Positions 1 through 8,398 of a stretch of DNA of 64,000 nt are shown piece by piece; within the stretch, counting starts at the first letter, position 1; the number at the start of each line of letters is the position of its first letter. The position numbers were made by a program, and so were the translations under genes. This DNA comes from Chitinophagales bacterium. GTDB lineage: Bacteria > Bacteroidota > Bacteroidia > Chitinophagales > UBA10324. The notes under the pieces were generated by a model. That model saw nothing but the letters and a program-made list of their open reading frames with translations. It was not told where the DNA came from and ran no database searches. The stretch is from positions 248,001 through 312,000 of the forward strand of contig JAIBAY010000004.1 in NCBI GenBank assembly GCA_019694975.1. Direction: 5' to 3'.

Positions 1-239
1 TCAATAGCGCCGCGCGGACAATGCTTAATGTGATCGTTGGTAACGCTTACCACAATGCCATCTTCATAAGGAATGCGGTAAATTCCTTTTGAAAAGCTAT
101 AAGGCGCATTCGGCGAGCAGTAAATATTATCACAACTTGCAGGATCCTGGTCTGCCACCGTATTGAAGCACACAACAATTTGTGCATTGGCTAAAATGCT
201 GTTCAGGCTGAATAGCAGGATTATCAATAGAGATTTCAT
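1..239 (-). CDS. Secreted protein, N-terminal part (cut by window edge)
   Basis: The gene reads leftward from an ATG at 239 and runs off the window, leaving about 79 codons. The first 20 residues (MKSLLIILLFSLNSILANAQ) form a clear signal peptide with an A-x-A/Q cleavage region. The mature start is cysteine-rich, followed by YRIPYEDG and VTNDHIKHCPRG, which resembles the opening of the M23 (LytM-type) peptidase domain in secreted Bacteroidota proteins. No catalytic residues are inside the window, so the peptidase reading is a guess. The gene is co-oriented with the protease at 294-2078 and starts 55 bases beyond that gene's stop codon. Confidence 0.7.
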   Translation of the reverse strand, partial: MKSLLIILLFSLNSILANAQIVVCFNTVADQDPASCDNIYCSPNAPYSFSKGIYRIPYEDGIVVSVTNDHIKHCPRGAI

Positions 240-293
240 GTCAGATAAATTTTAATGCGTGAATTATGGCATGTTCGCTCCCGATGAATGATG

Positions 294-2078
294 CTAATCA
301 TGTTGAATGATCAGTTTGCTCACCATGGGTTCCCCGTCAACAGCTACATAACACAGGTATGTTCCGGATGCAAGAGCACCACAATCGATTGCAAGCTGCT
401 GAGGGCCTGCTTCGTACAGCCGGCTGTCATGCTTAGTGATCAGTCTGCCCTGCAGGTCAACAATGCTGATGGAAACAGATGATTTTTTTTCAAGTTGAAT
501 GGAAATGGTTGTTTCCTGCGATGCCGGATTGGGAAAAATGTTCATGGTCAGCAATGAGCCTGAAGATTCATGCTGACTGATGTTCCCATCCTGCATCCGC
601 AGTGCGTCACATCCTGCTGTTTTCGCCTGGAAGGTTGCGCCGCCTCCGGCATAAAAACCGGCTTCCAGAAGTATCCAGTCGCCGGCACTCCAGACTACCT
701 CTGCGCCACCGGTAACTTCGTAGGTGCTGACATGTTGAATGGTATTGATGGCTGTTATACTGCCATAGATATTACCGTCAATAAACTCGGGATAGAAGAA
801 AGACTTGTTGCTCACAACCGTTTCGAAGTCCGCGAATTCACTTTCATTTTCATCCAGCGCTCTTTCATTATGTTCCTCGGCTGCAGTGCCCAAAGGCTTG
901 CTGGTTCCCGGATAATTTACGTCGGGCGTGGAGAAATACTGAATACGCTGGCAGTTATAGCCATTATCATCACATTCATCATCATACGCCATCACGGTAC
1001 GCACTTTTTCAGAATGAATGATGTAGCCATGGTTGTAATCTCCGGAGCCATCCACGTACAGATCGTGACGCGCACCCATGAGGTGGCCGATCTCATGCGG
1101 GAAGGAAAGATTATCGATGGCACTGTTCCGCTCCACCACGCAAAAAGCTGAGCCATAGCTGGCGAGAATGGTAGCGGCCAGCCCGACGTAGTCGCCGTCA
1201 AAATCCTCTGCAATAAGGATACAGAAGTCAGCATCATACTGTTCACGTTCACTGAAAACATCATTGAACTTTTCATCTGTTAAACCGAATTCCCATTCAG
1301 CCAGTGCATCATCAATATCCTCAGAGGCAACATCATTATAACTTCTCACATAAGCGATCTCCATCTGAAAATTAACCTGGCTGTTCGCGTAAATGGTATT
1401 GGATAGTTCAGCGCATTCCAGAGCGAAACCAACTGGATCCGCTTCATTGGACGCGGCAATCTGATCGAAGCCCACCAATACCCTGATGTAACAATCATTG
1501 CCGCCGCTGCGAAGATCATCCGCTTCCGGTAGTTCAAAGCGGGGCTTGTTGAATTCCTCCGGAACAACCACACCCTGTTTCATTCTTTCATATTGTGCCT
1601 GCGATTCCTCTCTCGGCGCATATTGCTGATTGATGACGTAGATGATGTGGCGGTTGCCGCCCAGCGGGCGGATGCTGTAGACCAGCCTTGGATTGACTGC
1701 AATGTTGCCGTGAATCATGCCGTTATGCCATACCAGTGTTGCGGTAGCACCGTCAGCGGATTTGCCGCACCAGGCCACTAAACTTTCCGACTGTTCATTT
1801 CTGCGGGTTAGCGCAAAAGTGATTCCGGCAGATTCGGGCAACTGGAGATTCAGTTCCGGTGCAGCAGGATCGAAGGAAAATTCAGCATACCAATGCTGCA
1901 AAACGAATTGGCTTTTTAAAGCGCCGGCAGCATATGCTCTTTCTTTGGTGCTGAGTGCGGCCTCATCCAATGGCCTGTACGTTACTGCAGATGGTTGTGC
2001 CTGCGCCGCCTGATGATGAGAAACCAGCCATGCAACCATCAGCAAACAGTAACCTGTGAAGACGATAATTTTTTTCAT
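294..2078 (-). CDS. Secreted metzincin (reprolysin-like) zinc metalloprotease with T9SS sorting domain
   Basis: This 594-residue protein is a predicted extracellular zinc endopeptidase. It has an N-terminal signal peptide ending near AQAQP and a propeptide-like region. The metzincin zinc motif HEIGHLMGARHD begins at His328, and a downstream TVMAYDDEC Met-turn segment completes the zinc-site architecture. The last roughly 80 residues contain NIFPNPASQETTISIQ and a terminal strand pattern typical of the type A T9SS C-terminal domain, so secretion through the T9SS and surface attachment or release are expected. A short all-beta linker containing VVWSAGDWILLEAGF precedes the tail; such segments are common in Bacteroidota exoproteins. 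It lies 33 bases downstream of the repeat-rich surface protein gene (2112-4070) on the same strand. The substrate is unknown. The zinc site and tail are seen directly; the export route is inferred. Confidence 0.93.
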   Translation of the reverse strand: MKKIIVFTGYCLLMVAWLVSHHQAAQAQPSAVTYRPLDEAALSTKERAYAAGALKSQFVLQHWYAEFSFDPAAPELNLQLPESAGITFALTRRNEQSESLVAWCGKSADGATATLVWHNGMIHGNIAVNPRLVYSIRPLGGNRHIIYVINQQYAPREESQAQYERMKQGVVVPEEFNKPRFELPEADDLRSGGNDCYIRVLVGFDQIAASNEADPVGFALECAELSNTIYANSQVNFQMEIAYVRSYNDVASEDIDDALAEWEFGLTDEKFNDVFSEREQYDADFCILIAEDFDGDYVGLAATILASYGSAFCVVERNSAIDNLSFPHEIGHLMGARHDLYVDGSGDYNHGYIIHSEKVRTVMAYDDECDDNGYNCQRIQYFSTPDVNYPGTSKPLGTAAEEHNERALDENESEFADFETVVSNKSFFYPEFIDGNIYGSITAINTIQHVSTYEVTGGAEVVWSAGDWILLEAGFYAGGGATFQAKTAGCDALRMQDGNISQHESSGSLLTMNIFPNPASQETTISIQLEKKSSVSISIVDLQGRLITKHDSRLYEAGPQQLAIDCGALASGTYLCYVAVDGEPMVSKLIIQHD

Positions 2079-2111
2079 GGTAGTAAGTTGAAGTGTGTTG
2101 AAAGCAGGATA

Positions 2112-4070
2112 CTATTTTACTTCCATGGCACTCACTTTCTCTGCAAGGGCCGCATTTTGCTTTTGCAGGTCGATCACATATAAAGTGAGCTCTTCAATTT
2201 TCTGCATCATCTTATGTTGCATTTCGCCTACCGACAGTCCGTCAGCCTGTACTTCTTCTGCTGATGGGATTCCCGGCAGGTGATTGTTATTGGTGATGAA
2301 GCGCTCGAGTTCATGCAGCGGCAGAAGATGATAATCACTTTCAAAAACATAGTCAGGCCATGAAGCGGTTTCCACTTTCAGCTCACGGCAGGCTACCTTA
2401 CCTTCTACGGAGAGTTTGTAGCCAGTCTTGGGAGTGGATGTTCCCATGCCAATACGGCCGTCAGAAAGGATAAACAACTGATCACCTGTTACATTATTAC
2501 CAAAAATGATATTGCCTGAATTGCTTGCTATCTTCAGGTTATTGCCTGAACATTGGATAAATGCCTTTTGCGCGCTGGAATTGTAGAAATCAATGTAACC
2601 ATCTGTGCCATCCAGGCGCATGAGTTCGTTGGATCCTTTCAGGTGTAGCAGGGCTGAAGGAGTGGTTGTGCCGATACCCACTTTACCGTTCGACTTCAAG
2701 GTCATCACCGTAGATGATCCTGCCGTGAACTGCACCTTGCCACCGGAATTGGATCCGACCGTGCCCAGTCTCAGATCATCGCCGTTTTGCTGCAGGTAGC
2801 TTTTTGCTACAGCATTGTTGAATAGTTGAATGTAAGGGTTCGTTCCATCAAGCCGCAATACTTCGTCTGTTCCGTTGATGTGTAATTTGACGGCGGGAGC
2901 TGTTGTGCCAAGACCTATGCTGCCTGCCACATACAATCCGTTGACAGGCGGAGTGCTTGCACTTCCTACCGATACACCTCCGGTACTGCTCACCAGTAGT
3001 TTGGTTGTATTGTTTACCTGGGCCCTGAAAGCATCTTCGCCTGCATCTGAATTTATATGCACTCTTGCATTGGGATCGGCCACATTGAAACCGCTGCGGC
3101 CTGTGCCATCCACTACGAAACGTGGTGTTCCTGATTCGGGACCAACTAAAAAGGCATCTCCTGCAAAATCAGTATTCACATGTAACTTCGCTGTCGGCAA
3201 CGAAGTGCCGATGCCTGTTTTTCCGTCATAGTCAATAAAGAATCTCGTATAACCAACATTGTCACCAAAAATATTGCGCACCTGTTGAATATAGAATTGA
3301 TTGTTCTCTGCCGTTGTAGACGTTCTTCCCAGGATCTTCCATTTCGATTCATCGCCGATAACATTGGTAAATGAAGAAAGATATATACGGGCATAACCGT
3401 CGGTGCTTACTTCTTTCAGCCAGACATGCGGATGATCAGCATCGCCTGATTTGCTGATATGCATGAAAGCCTGCGGCGCCACGATGCCGAGTCCGATCTT
3501 CTCTCCGTTATCATACAGTGTTCCGTCAACCAGTGAAGATCCGTTCCACCTGGGAATAAAGTTGCTTGTAAGGCCACTGATAGGTGGAGAAACCCAGCTT
3601 AATGCGCCGGTACCATTGGTGGAAAGTAACTGTCCGCTGGTTCCATCGGTGCTGGGCAGCGTCCAGATGTTGTTGGAAATGATGGTAGCCGGTGCTCTGA
3701 AGCCTACATAGTTTGATCCGTTGCCGGTTAACTCGGAAAAACGCAGCTCACCGGTTGAAGGAAGCACCGCACCATTGGGTTTCAGGTTCAAGGCTCCGGT
3801 AGAAGTGCCGGTAGGCGTAATGTCCATCATCGTTGATGGAGTGGACGAGCCGCCAATATTAATCTTACCCATAAACCATGCATCTTTCCATGCAGCGGTG
3901 GATGTGCCCAGGCTTTTGCTGTTGGTGGCGCTTGGCACTAAGCTCTGATTGACTGCCGTAGGCGCAACGAGATTAGATAGTGTGGTGTTGGCCTGAGCGG
4001 ATACCTGCAGGTTAAAGGCACATACTAGGATGGCGACTGCCGGTACAATGTGTAACAGGGATTTTTTCAT
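2112..4070 (-). CDS. Repeat-rich surface/tail-fibre-like protein with C-terminal coiled coil
   Basis: This 652-residue protein has a signal peptide (MKKSLLHIVPAVAILVCAFN, then a cut near VSAQA). The body is built of degenerate modules of the form VGIGTxxPxxxLHxxGxxExxRLDGTxxYI, recurring about every 80-90 residues and rich in Gly, Ser and Thr. This is typical of beta-helical trimeric fibres and of large Bacteroidota proteins annotated as tail-fibre-domain proteins. The C-terminus contains YHLLPLHELERFITNNNHLPGIPSAEEV followed by a heptad-like coiled coil (MQHKMMQKIEELTLYVIDLQKQNAALAEKV). That cap is a conserved ending of such proteins in this phylum and may act as a trimerisation or chaperone segment. 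No T9SS domain is recognisable, so the export route is unclear. No enzymatic motif is visible. An adhesin or surface-layer role is inference. Confidence 0.88.
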   Translation of the reverse strand: MKKSLLHIVPAVAILVCAFNLQVSAQANTTLSNLVAPTAVNQSLVPSATNSKSLGTSTAAWKDAWFMGKINIGGSSTPSTMMDITPTGTSTGALNLKPNGAVLPSTGELRFSELTGNGSNYVGFRAPATIISNNIWTLPSTDGTSGQLLSTNGTGALSWVSPPISGLTSNFIPRWNGSSLVDGTLYDNGEKIGLGIVAPQAFMHISKSGDADHPHVWLKEVSTDGYARIYLSSFTNVIGDESKWKILGRTSTTAENNQFYIQQVRNIFGDNVGYTRFFIDYDGKTGIGTSLPTAKLHVNTDFAGDAFLVGPESGTPRFVVDGTGRSGFNVADPNARVHINSDAGEDAFRAQVNNTTKLLVSSTGGVSVGSASTPPVNGLYVAGSIGLGTTAPAVKLHINGTDEVLRLDGTNPYIQLFNNAVAKSYLQQNGDDLRLGTVGSNSGGKVQFTAGSSTVMTLKSNGKVGIGTTTPSALLHLKGSNELMRLDGTDGYIDFYNSSAQKAFIQCSGNNLKIASNSGNIIFGNNVTGDQLFILSDGRIGMGTSTPKTGYKLSVEGKVACRELKVETASWPDYVFESDYHLLPLHELERFITNNNHLPGIPSAEEVQADGLSVGEMQHKMMQKIEELTLYVIDLQKQNAALAEKVSAMEVK

Positions 4071-4235
4071 GATTGAAAAGTTTTGGTTGAATAGATTGAT
4101 GGGTCAAAGATGCATGCTGTATTACGGTAAGCTAATTCAGTTTTCCGAACGGCAGCCTGTAATTTCCAATTGGTATTTTCAGGCAGTCTGCAACACGGTT
4201 TGGCAGTGCTATGCACGATGCAAAGCGTGCACGGT

Positions 4236-7200
4236 TCATGGAGTTGGAATGGCCGGATCACGGTTAATGGCGGAAAGAAAAGTGATCGCCTCGCAGATGG
4301 CTGTTTCAAATTGAAGCAGCATTTTCGGTAATTCATCTGAGGTCATCTTTTCCGCTGCCATCTGCTCCATTTGAGTGGCATGATGATGCAGGTTTTGCAG
4401 GCCAAGCATCACCAGTTGTGGTTTCATCGAATGAAGCAGGCGTTTGAAAAGTCCGGCATCATGTCTTTCCAGTGCGCTTTTTATCTGTGAAATTGCAAGT
4501 GGTGCGGAGTGAATGAATTTTTCAATATACAATTTCATCAGGTCAGCGTCGCCCGCGCAATATTTCGACAGTGCCGATAAATCAACCTGCCCGTTCTTTT
4601 CTTGTATACCGGGAGTCAGCAACGCTGTTGGTTGAATTTCTGCCGTGCTCCATCCCAGCACGCGTGCCATGACGAGCAAGAGTTCAGCAGCTACAAATGG
4701 CTTTGCAAGATGTGCGCTGATGCCGGCTTCAAAACCTGTTGCAATTTCTTCACGGGTGGCAGAAGCGGTAAGTGCAATGACAGGAATATCTTTTTTATCT
4801 GCCGGAAATTGCTGTCTTATTTTTTTGGTGGCCTCATAACCATTCAGCTCAGGCATTTGAACATCCATGAGTATCACGTCATATGATTCTTCAGAAAGCG
4901 CCTCCATTGCTTCGCGCCCATTTTCCGTAACATCTATTCGCATAGAAGGCACCAATCGCTTCAGTGATTCAACAGTTACCAGCTGATTGTATTCATTGTC
5001 TTCTGCCAGCAGTATTTTAAGCGTTGCAAACCTGGAATAATCTATTCGCGCAACCGGTGTGTGAACCCGCAGGTAAGCTTCCTCCGTTGAATTTTCATAA
5101 CGTATGGTGAAGCTGAAAACGGAACCTTTGTTTTCTTCACTCACCACACTGATCTCGCCGCCATGCAACTGCACTATTTGTTGCGCAATGGAAAGCCCCA
5201 GTCCTGTTCCGCCGAATTTGCGGGAAGTATCAAGAGCAGCCTGCCTGAATGATTCAAAGATGGTGTCGAGCTTTTCTTTTGAAATACCGATGCCGGTATC
5301 TTTAATCCGGAAGGTTACATCCGTATGGCGTATGCTGGCATCATTGGTATTTATCTCAGCACGTACACCACCTATCTCCACCATCACCTTGCCTCTTTCT
5401 GTGAACTTGATGGCATTGCCAATCAGGTTGATGAGCACCTGGAAGAGCCGTGTGGAATCGCCGAGTACATATTCCGGCACCTCATCACTGATGGTCATGA
5501 CTGTTCCTAACCCCTTTTCTTCCGCTTTATGTCGTAAGGTGTTCATCACGTTCTCTGCCACTGCACGGATGCTGAAGGGTGATTTTTCAAGTTCCATTTT
5601 ACCTGCTTCGAGCTTGCTGAGATCCAATACATCATTCAGGATCACCATCAGGTTCTCCGATGATTTGCGGATAGCATCCAGGTAAAATTGTTGTTGTTCC
5701 GTGACAGGTGAATCCAGCAACAGGTCGGTGAGACCGATGACTGCATTCATGGGTGTCCGAATCTCATGACTCATGTTAGCCAGAAATCTTGATTTGAACT
5801 GCTCACTTTCTTCCGCCCGCAATTTCTCCTGCTCAATCACTTTATTTTTTGCTTCTAATGCTTTAGCTGTTTTTTGTTTGAGCCAAAACCGGTTAAACAG
5901 CAGGCCAATTATGATCAGCAGGAATACAGAACCGGCAATAAACAGGTTGCGGATTTTCTTTTGGGCGGCCAGCCGTATTTCCGCAGCATCATCCTTCTTT
6001 TGTTGCTCCGCTGCTGCCAGTGCCACCTTGTTCTGGTATTCAAATTCAAACTGCTTTCTCAATACATTTTTCCTGGCGTCCCTGCTTTCCACACTGTCGC
6101 GTGCAGCAAGATATTCGAGCGAGAAAGCATAGGCATTGGTAAAATCTTTCTTGCTGCTGTAAACATCCATCAGCAGGCGTGTAATGGATTGCATGTTTCG
6201 CGCATTGCCGTTTATCTTAAAATATTTGTAGGCAGCCTTCAGCAGCAACTCGGCACTGTCTGTCTTTATGCCTTTGCGGAGAAAGGCGCCGGCCAGGCTG
6301 GTGTAAGTTTCCAGTAGCTGCGCTGTATCTTTTGTTTGCTTTGCATAGCCGATACTTCGGCTATAGAAAGTAATCGCTTTGTCGTAGTCTTCGAGGTTTG
6401 CCCAGGTGGAGCCAATGTTGGAATAGGATTTTGCCAGTGCAACCGTGGTGCCGATCCTGGTACGGATCTGCAGGCTGCTGTCATAGTACACGAGGGCTGA
6501 ATCATACATTTTCATCTCGTCGTAAATTCCGCCGAGATTATTATAGCGCAGTGCTATGGCGTGTTCATCTTTTACCTGCTTGGAGATCCGCAACGACTTG
6601 AAAGAATATTCGAGCGCCTCTTTGTAGAATTCCATCTCAAAATAGATCTGCCCGATGTTATTCAGCTCAACTGCAACATCGGCGTCGTTGCCAAAATGCT
6701 CGTCGAGTTTCATGCCGAGGAACAAGTAATCGAGCGCTTGCTGGTATTGGCCTTTGATCCGGTATAGATGGCCAAAGTTGGAGTAAGCAGTGGCCAGTTG
6801 TGCGGAGTCATTTGATGCGATGGTATAGGGCAGGCTCTTGTTGAGCCAGTATATGCTCGTATCGGCTCCCTTATAATTATACACCACTGCGAAATCATTA
6901 TACACCAGCCCGATATGAATAGAATCACCTGCCTGTAATGCTGTTTGAAGTGTCAGTTTGAGGTATTTGATACCTGAGTCGGATTCCTCCGTATACCTGT
7001 TGTAATAACTGGAGATCCAATAGTAAGCTTCCGCCTGCTGATAGCGGTAAAATTTTTTGTTATCGCGCTGAAACGAGGGTGGCAGCGATTGCAGTAAATC
7101 CATGGCACGGTTCGCGAAAGCCAGCGAGATGGTATCTTCCGCTTCCAACGCCAGCCTGTTCAGCAAAACAATTCTGCCCGTGTCACTCGTCTCCTTATCT

Positions 7201-7292
7201 AAAACACGTTCCAGCGAATCAATAACCGGTGTTTGCCCATATGCAAGCATCACGATCAGCATTGTTACGAAAAAAGATATGCTGTGCTTCAT
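4236..7292 (-). CDS. TPR-containing hybrid sensor histidine kinase with receiver and HPt domains
   Basis: This 1018-residue protein starts with a signal peptide (MKHSISFFVTMLIVMLAYGQ). Six or more TPR repeats follow, covering roughly residues 70-390 and probably periplasmic. A coiled-coil stretch and a transmembrane helix (NLFIAGSVFLLIIIGLLF) lead to a HisKA domain with the H-box FLANMSHEIRTPMN (His509). The HATPase domain shows the N box (LINLIGNAIKFTERG) and the G boxes (DTGIGI and GGTGLGLSI). A receiver domain follows with phospho-acceptor Asp810 in VILMDVQMPE and the lysine of HLAKPF. A C-terminal HPt domain has His954 in LLHSMKPQL. A complete His-Asp-His relay therefore sits on one polypeptide. 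The next gene downstream on the same strand in transcription order is upstream-facing only by position: the LytTR regulator at 7406-8158 precedes this gene by 113 bases, so the two may be co-transcribed. The ligand is unknown. Confidence 0.95.
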   Translation of the reverse strand: MKHSISFFVTMLIVMLAYGQTPVIDSLERVLDKETSDTGRIVLLNRLALEAEDTISLAFANRAMDLLQSLPPSFQRDNKKFYRYQQAEAYYWISSYYNRYTEESDSGIKYLKLTLQTALQAGDSIHIGLVYNDFAVVYNYKGADTSIYWLNKSLPYTIASNDSAQLATAYSNFGHLYRIKGQYQQALDYLFLGMKLDEHFGNDADVAVELNNIGQIYFEMEFYKEALEYSFKSLRISKQVKDEHAIALRYNNLGGIYDEMKMYDSALVYYDSSLQIRTRIGTTVALAKSYSNIGSTWANLEDYDKAITFYSRSIGYAKQTKDTAQLLETYTSLAGAFLRKGIKTDSAELLLKAAYKYFKINGNARNMQSITRLLMDVYSSKKDFTNAYAFSLEYLAARDSVESRDARKNVLRKQFEFEYQNKVALAAAEQQKKDDAAEIRLAAQKKIRNLFIAGSVFLLIIIGLLFNRFWLKQKTAKALEAKNKVIEQEKLRAEESEQFKSRFLANMSHEIRTPMNAVIGLTDLLLDSPVTEQQQFYLDAIRKSSENLMVILNDVLDLSKLEAGKMELEKSPFSIRAVAENVMNTLRHKAEEKGLGTVMTISDEVPEYVLGDSTRLFQVLINLIGNAIKFTERGKVMVEIGGVRAEINTNDASIRHTDVTFRIKDTGIGISKEKLDTIFESFRQAALDTSRKFGGTGLGLSIAQQIVQLHGGEISVVSEENKGSVFSFTIRYENSTEEAYLRVHTPVARIDYSRFATLKILLAEDNEYNQLVTVESLKRLVPSMRIDVTENGREAMEALSEESYDVILMDVQMPELNGYEATKKIRQQFPADKKDIPVIALTASATREEIATGFEAGISAHLAKPFVAAELLLVMARVLGWSTAEIQPTALLTPGIQEKNGQVDLSALSKYCAGDADLMKLYIEKFIHSAPLAISQIKSALERHDAGLFKRLLHSMKPQLVMLGLQNLHHHATQMEQMAAEKMTSDELPKMLLQFETAICEAITFLSAINRDPAIPTP

Positions 7293-7405
7293 GGGAGTTA
7301 TATCAGAAAAATGTGGTGCTGCGAGTTAAGGTAATCTTATTAAACGCCAGGTGCTGACTTCCCTTCGGCAGGGACGATTTTCCCAACGGAAAACCGGATT
7401 GTTTT

Positions 7406-8158
7406 TTATGAAGTCTTATTTCTCAGCACGGATTCAATCTCCGCTTTTCTTCTCCGCGCCACTTCCACTTTCGATTCGTCTTTCATCAGCAGATAACCGG
7501 AAGGCAGGTAACGGATCACATATTGTATGTTTATGAGGTGTGACTTATGCACCCGCAGGAAACCATTTTCCTGCAGCAGTTCTTCATACTCCCGCAAAGG
7601 TTTTGATGCGAGAAAGGTTTTGTGAGAAGAGAGAAAAAATTTTGTGTAGCTGCGTTCTGCTTCGCACCGGATAATGTCGTCGGGATGAAAGAAGAAGACG
7701 CCTTCCGTAGTGGGTATGGCGAGCCGGAAGTCTTTTACCTCCCGGCTTTGAATGGTTTGCAGCAGATTCTGATAGAGCGCCGGCCGGTGATGCACGTAGT
7801 CTCTTTTTTCAAGATGCCGCTGAATGGCCTGTGCCAATTCCTCTTTCTGCACCGGTTTCAGCAGATAGTCGAGGGCACTGAACCGGATGGCTTTGATGGC
7901 ATATTGCTGAAAAGAAGAAGTGAAGATGACATCGAAATTTTTTGCTGCAATCATATTCAGCAGGTCAAAGCCTGAGTATTGCGGCATCTCAACATCGAGG
8001 AAGATCAGATCAGGTTGCTCCGCATCAATCAGCTGCCGGGCAAGCATGGCATCACCTGCCAGAGAGATAGAAGAAATTTCGGGCTGATATTTTTCAATAA
8101 GCAGCTTGAGTGTATCTCTCGACTGATCATCATCATCCACTATAAGAGCTCTGATCAT
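7406..8158 (-). CDS. LytTR-family response regulator
   Basis: This 250-residue two-domain regulator is an apparent DNA-binding transcription factor. Residues 1-120 are a receiver domain with the acidic pocket DDDD (residues 8-11), phospho-acceptor Asp55 in LIFLDVEMPQ and the lysine in YLLKPVQKEE. Residues 145-245 are a LytTR domain, recognisable from IIRCEAERSYTKFFL, KPLREYEELL, FLRVHKSHLIN and the YLLMKDESKVEVARRRK ending. In Bacteroidota such regulators often pair with TPR sensor kinases. The hybrid kinase gene begins 113 bases downstream on the same strand, and its C-terminal HPt domain is a plausible phosphate donor (inference). The start is an ATG at 8158. Confidence 0.95.
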   Translation of the reverse strand: MIRALIVDDDDQSRDTLKLLIEKYQPEISSISLAGDAMLARQLIDAEQPDLIFLDVEMPQYSGFDLLNMIAAKNFDVIFTSSFQQYAIKAIRFSALDYLLKPVQKEELAQAIQRHLEKRDYVHHRPALYQNLLQTIQSREVKDFRLAIPTTEGVFFFHPDDIIRCEAERSYTKFFLSSHKTFLASKPLREYEELLQENGFLRVHKSHLINIQYVIRYLPSGYLLMKDESKVEVARRRKAEIESVLRNKTS

Positions 8159-8398
8159 TAGTCTAATGTAATACTAGTTATCGGTTCAGACGTATCAGCG
8201 GGCAATAATTGAAGTGAAGGATTACTTAATCAAATAAAAGACAGGGTATTATCTTTTGCCATTGTATCATACAGTAATCAGCTTCAAATCAGAAATCGGA
8301 GGTTCGGATGCTATATTATTTCCTTATATTGTACGCACCAGGCCTGATTCAAAAGATACTTTCAGCCTGCGCTTCAGTTCACTTCAACCTTGCATAAT

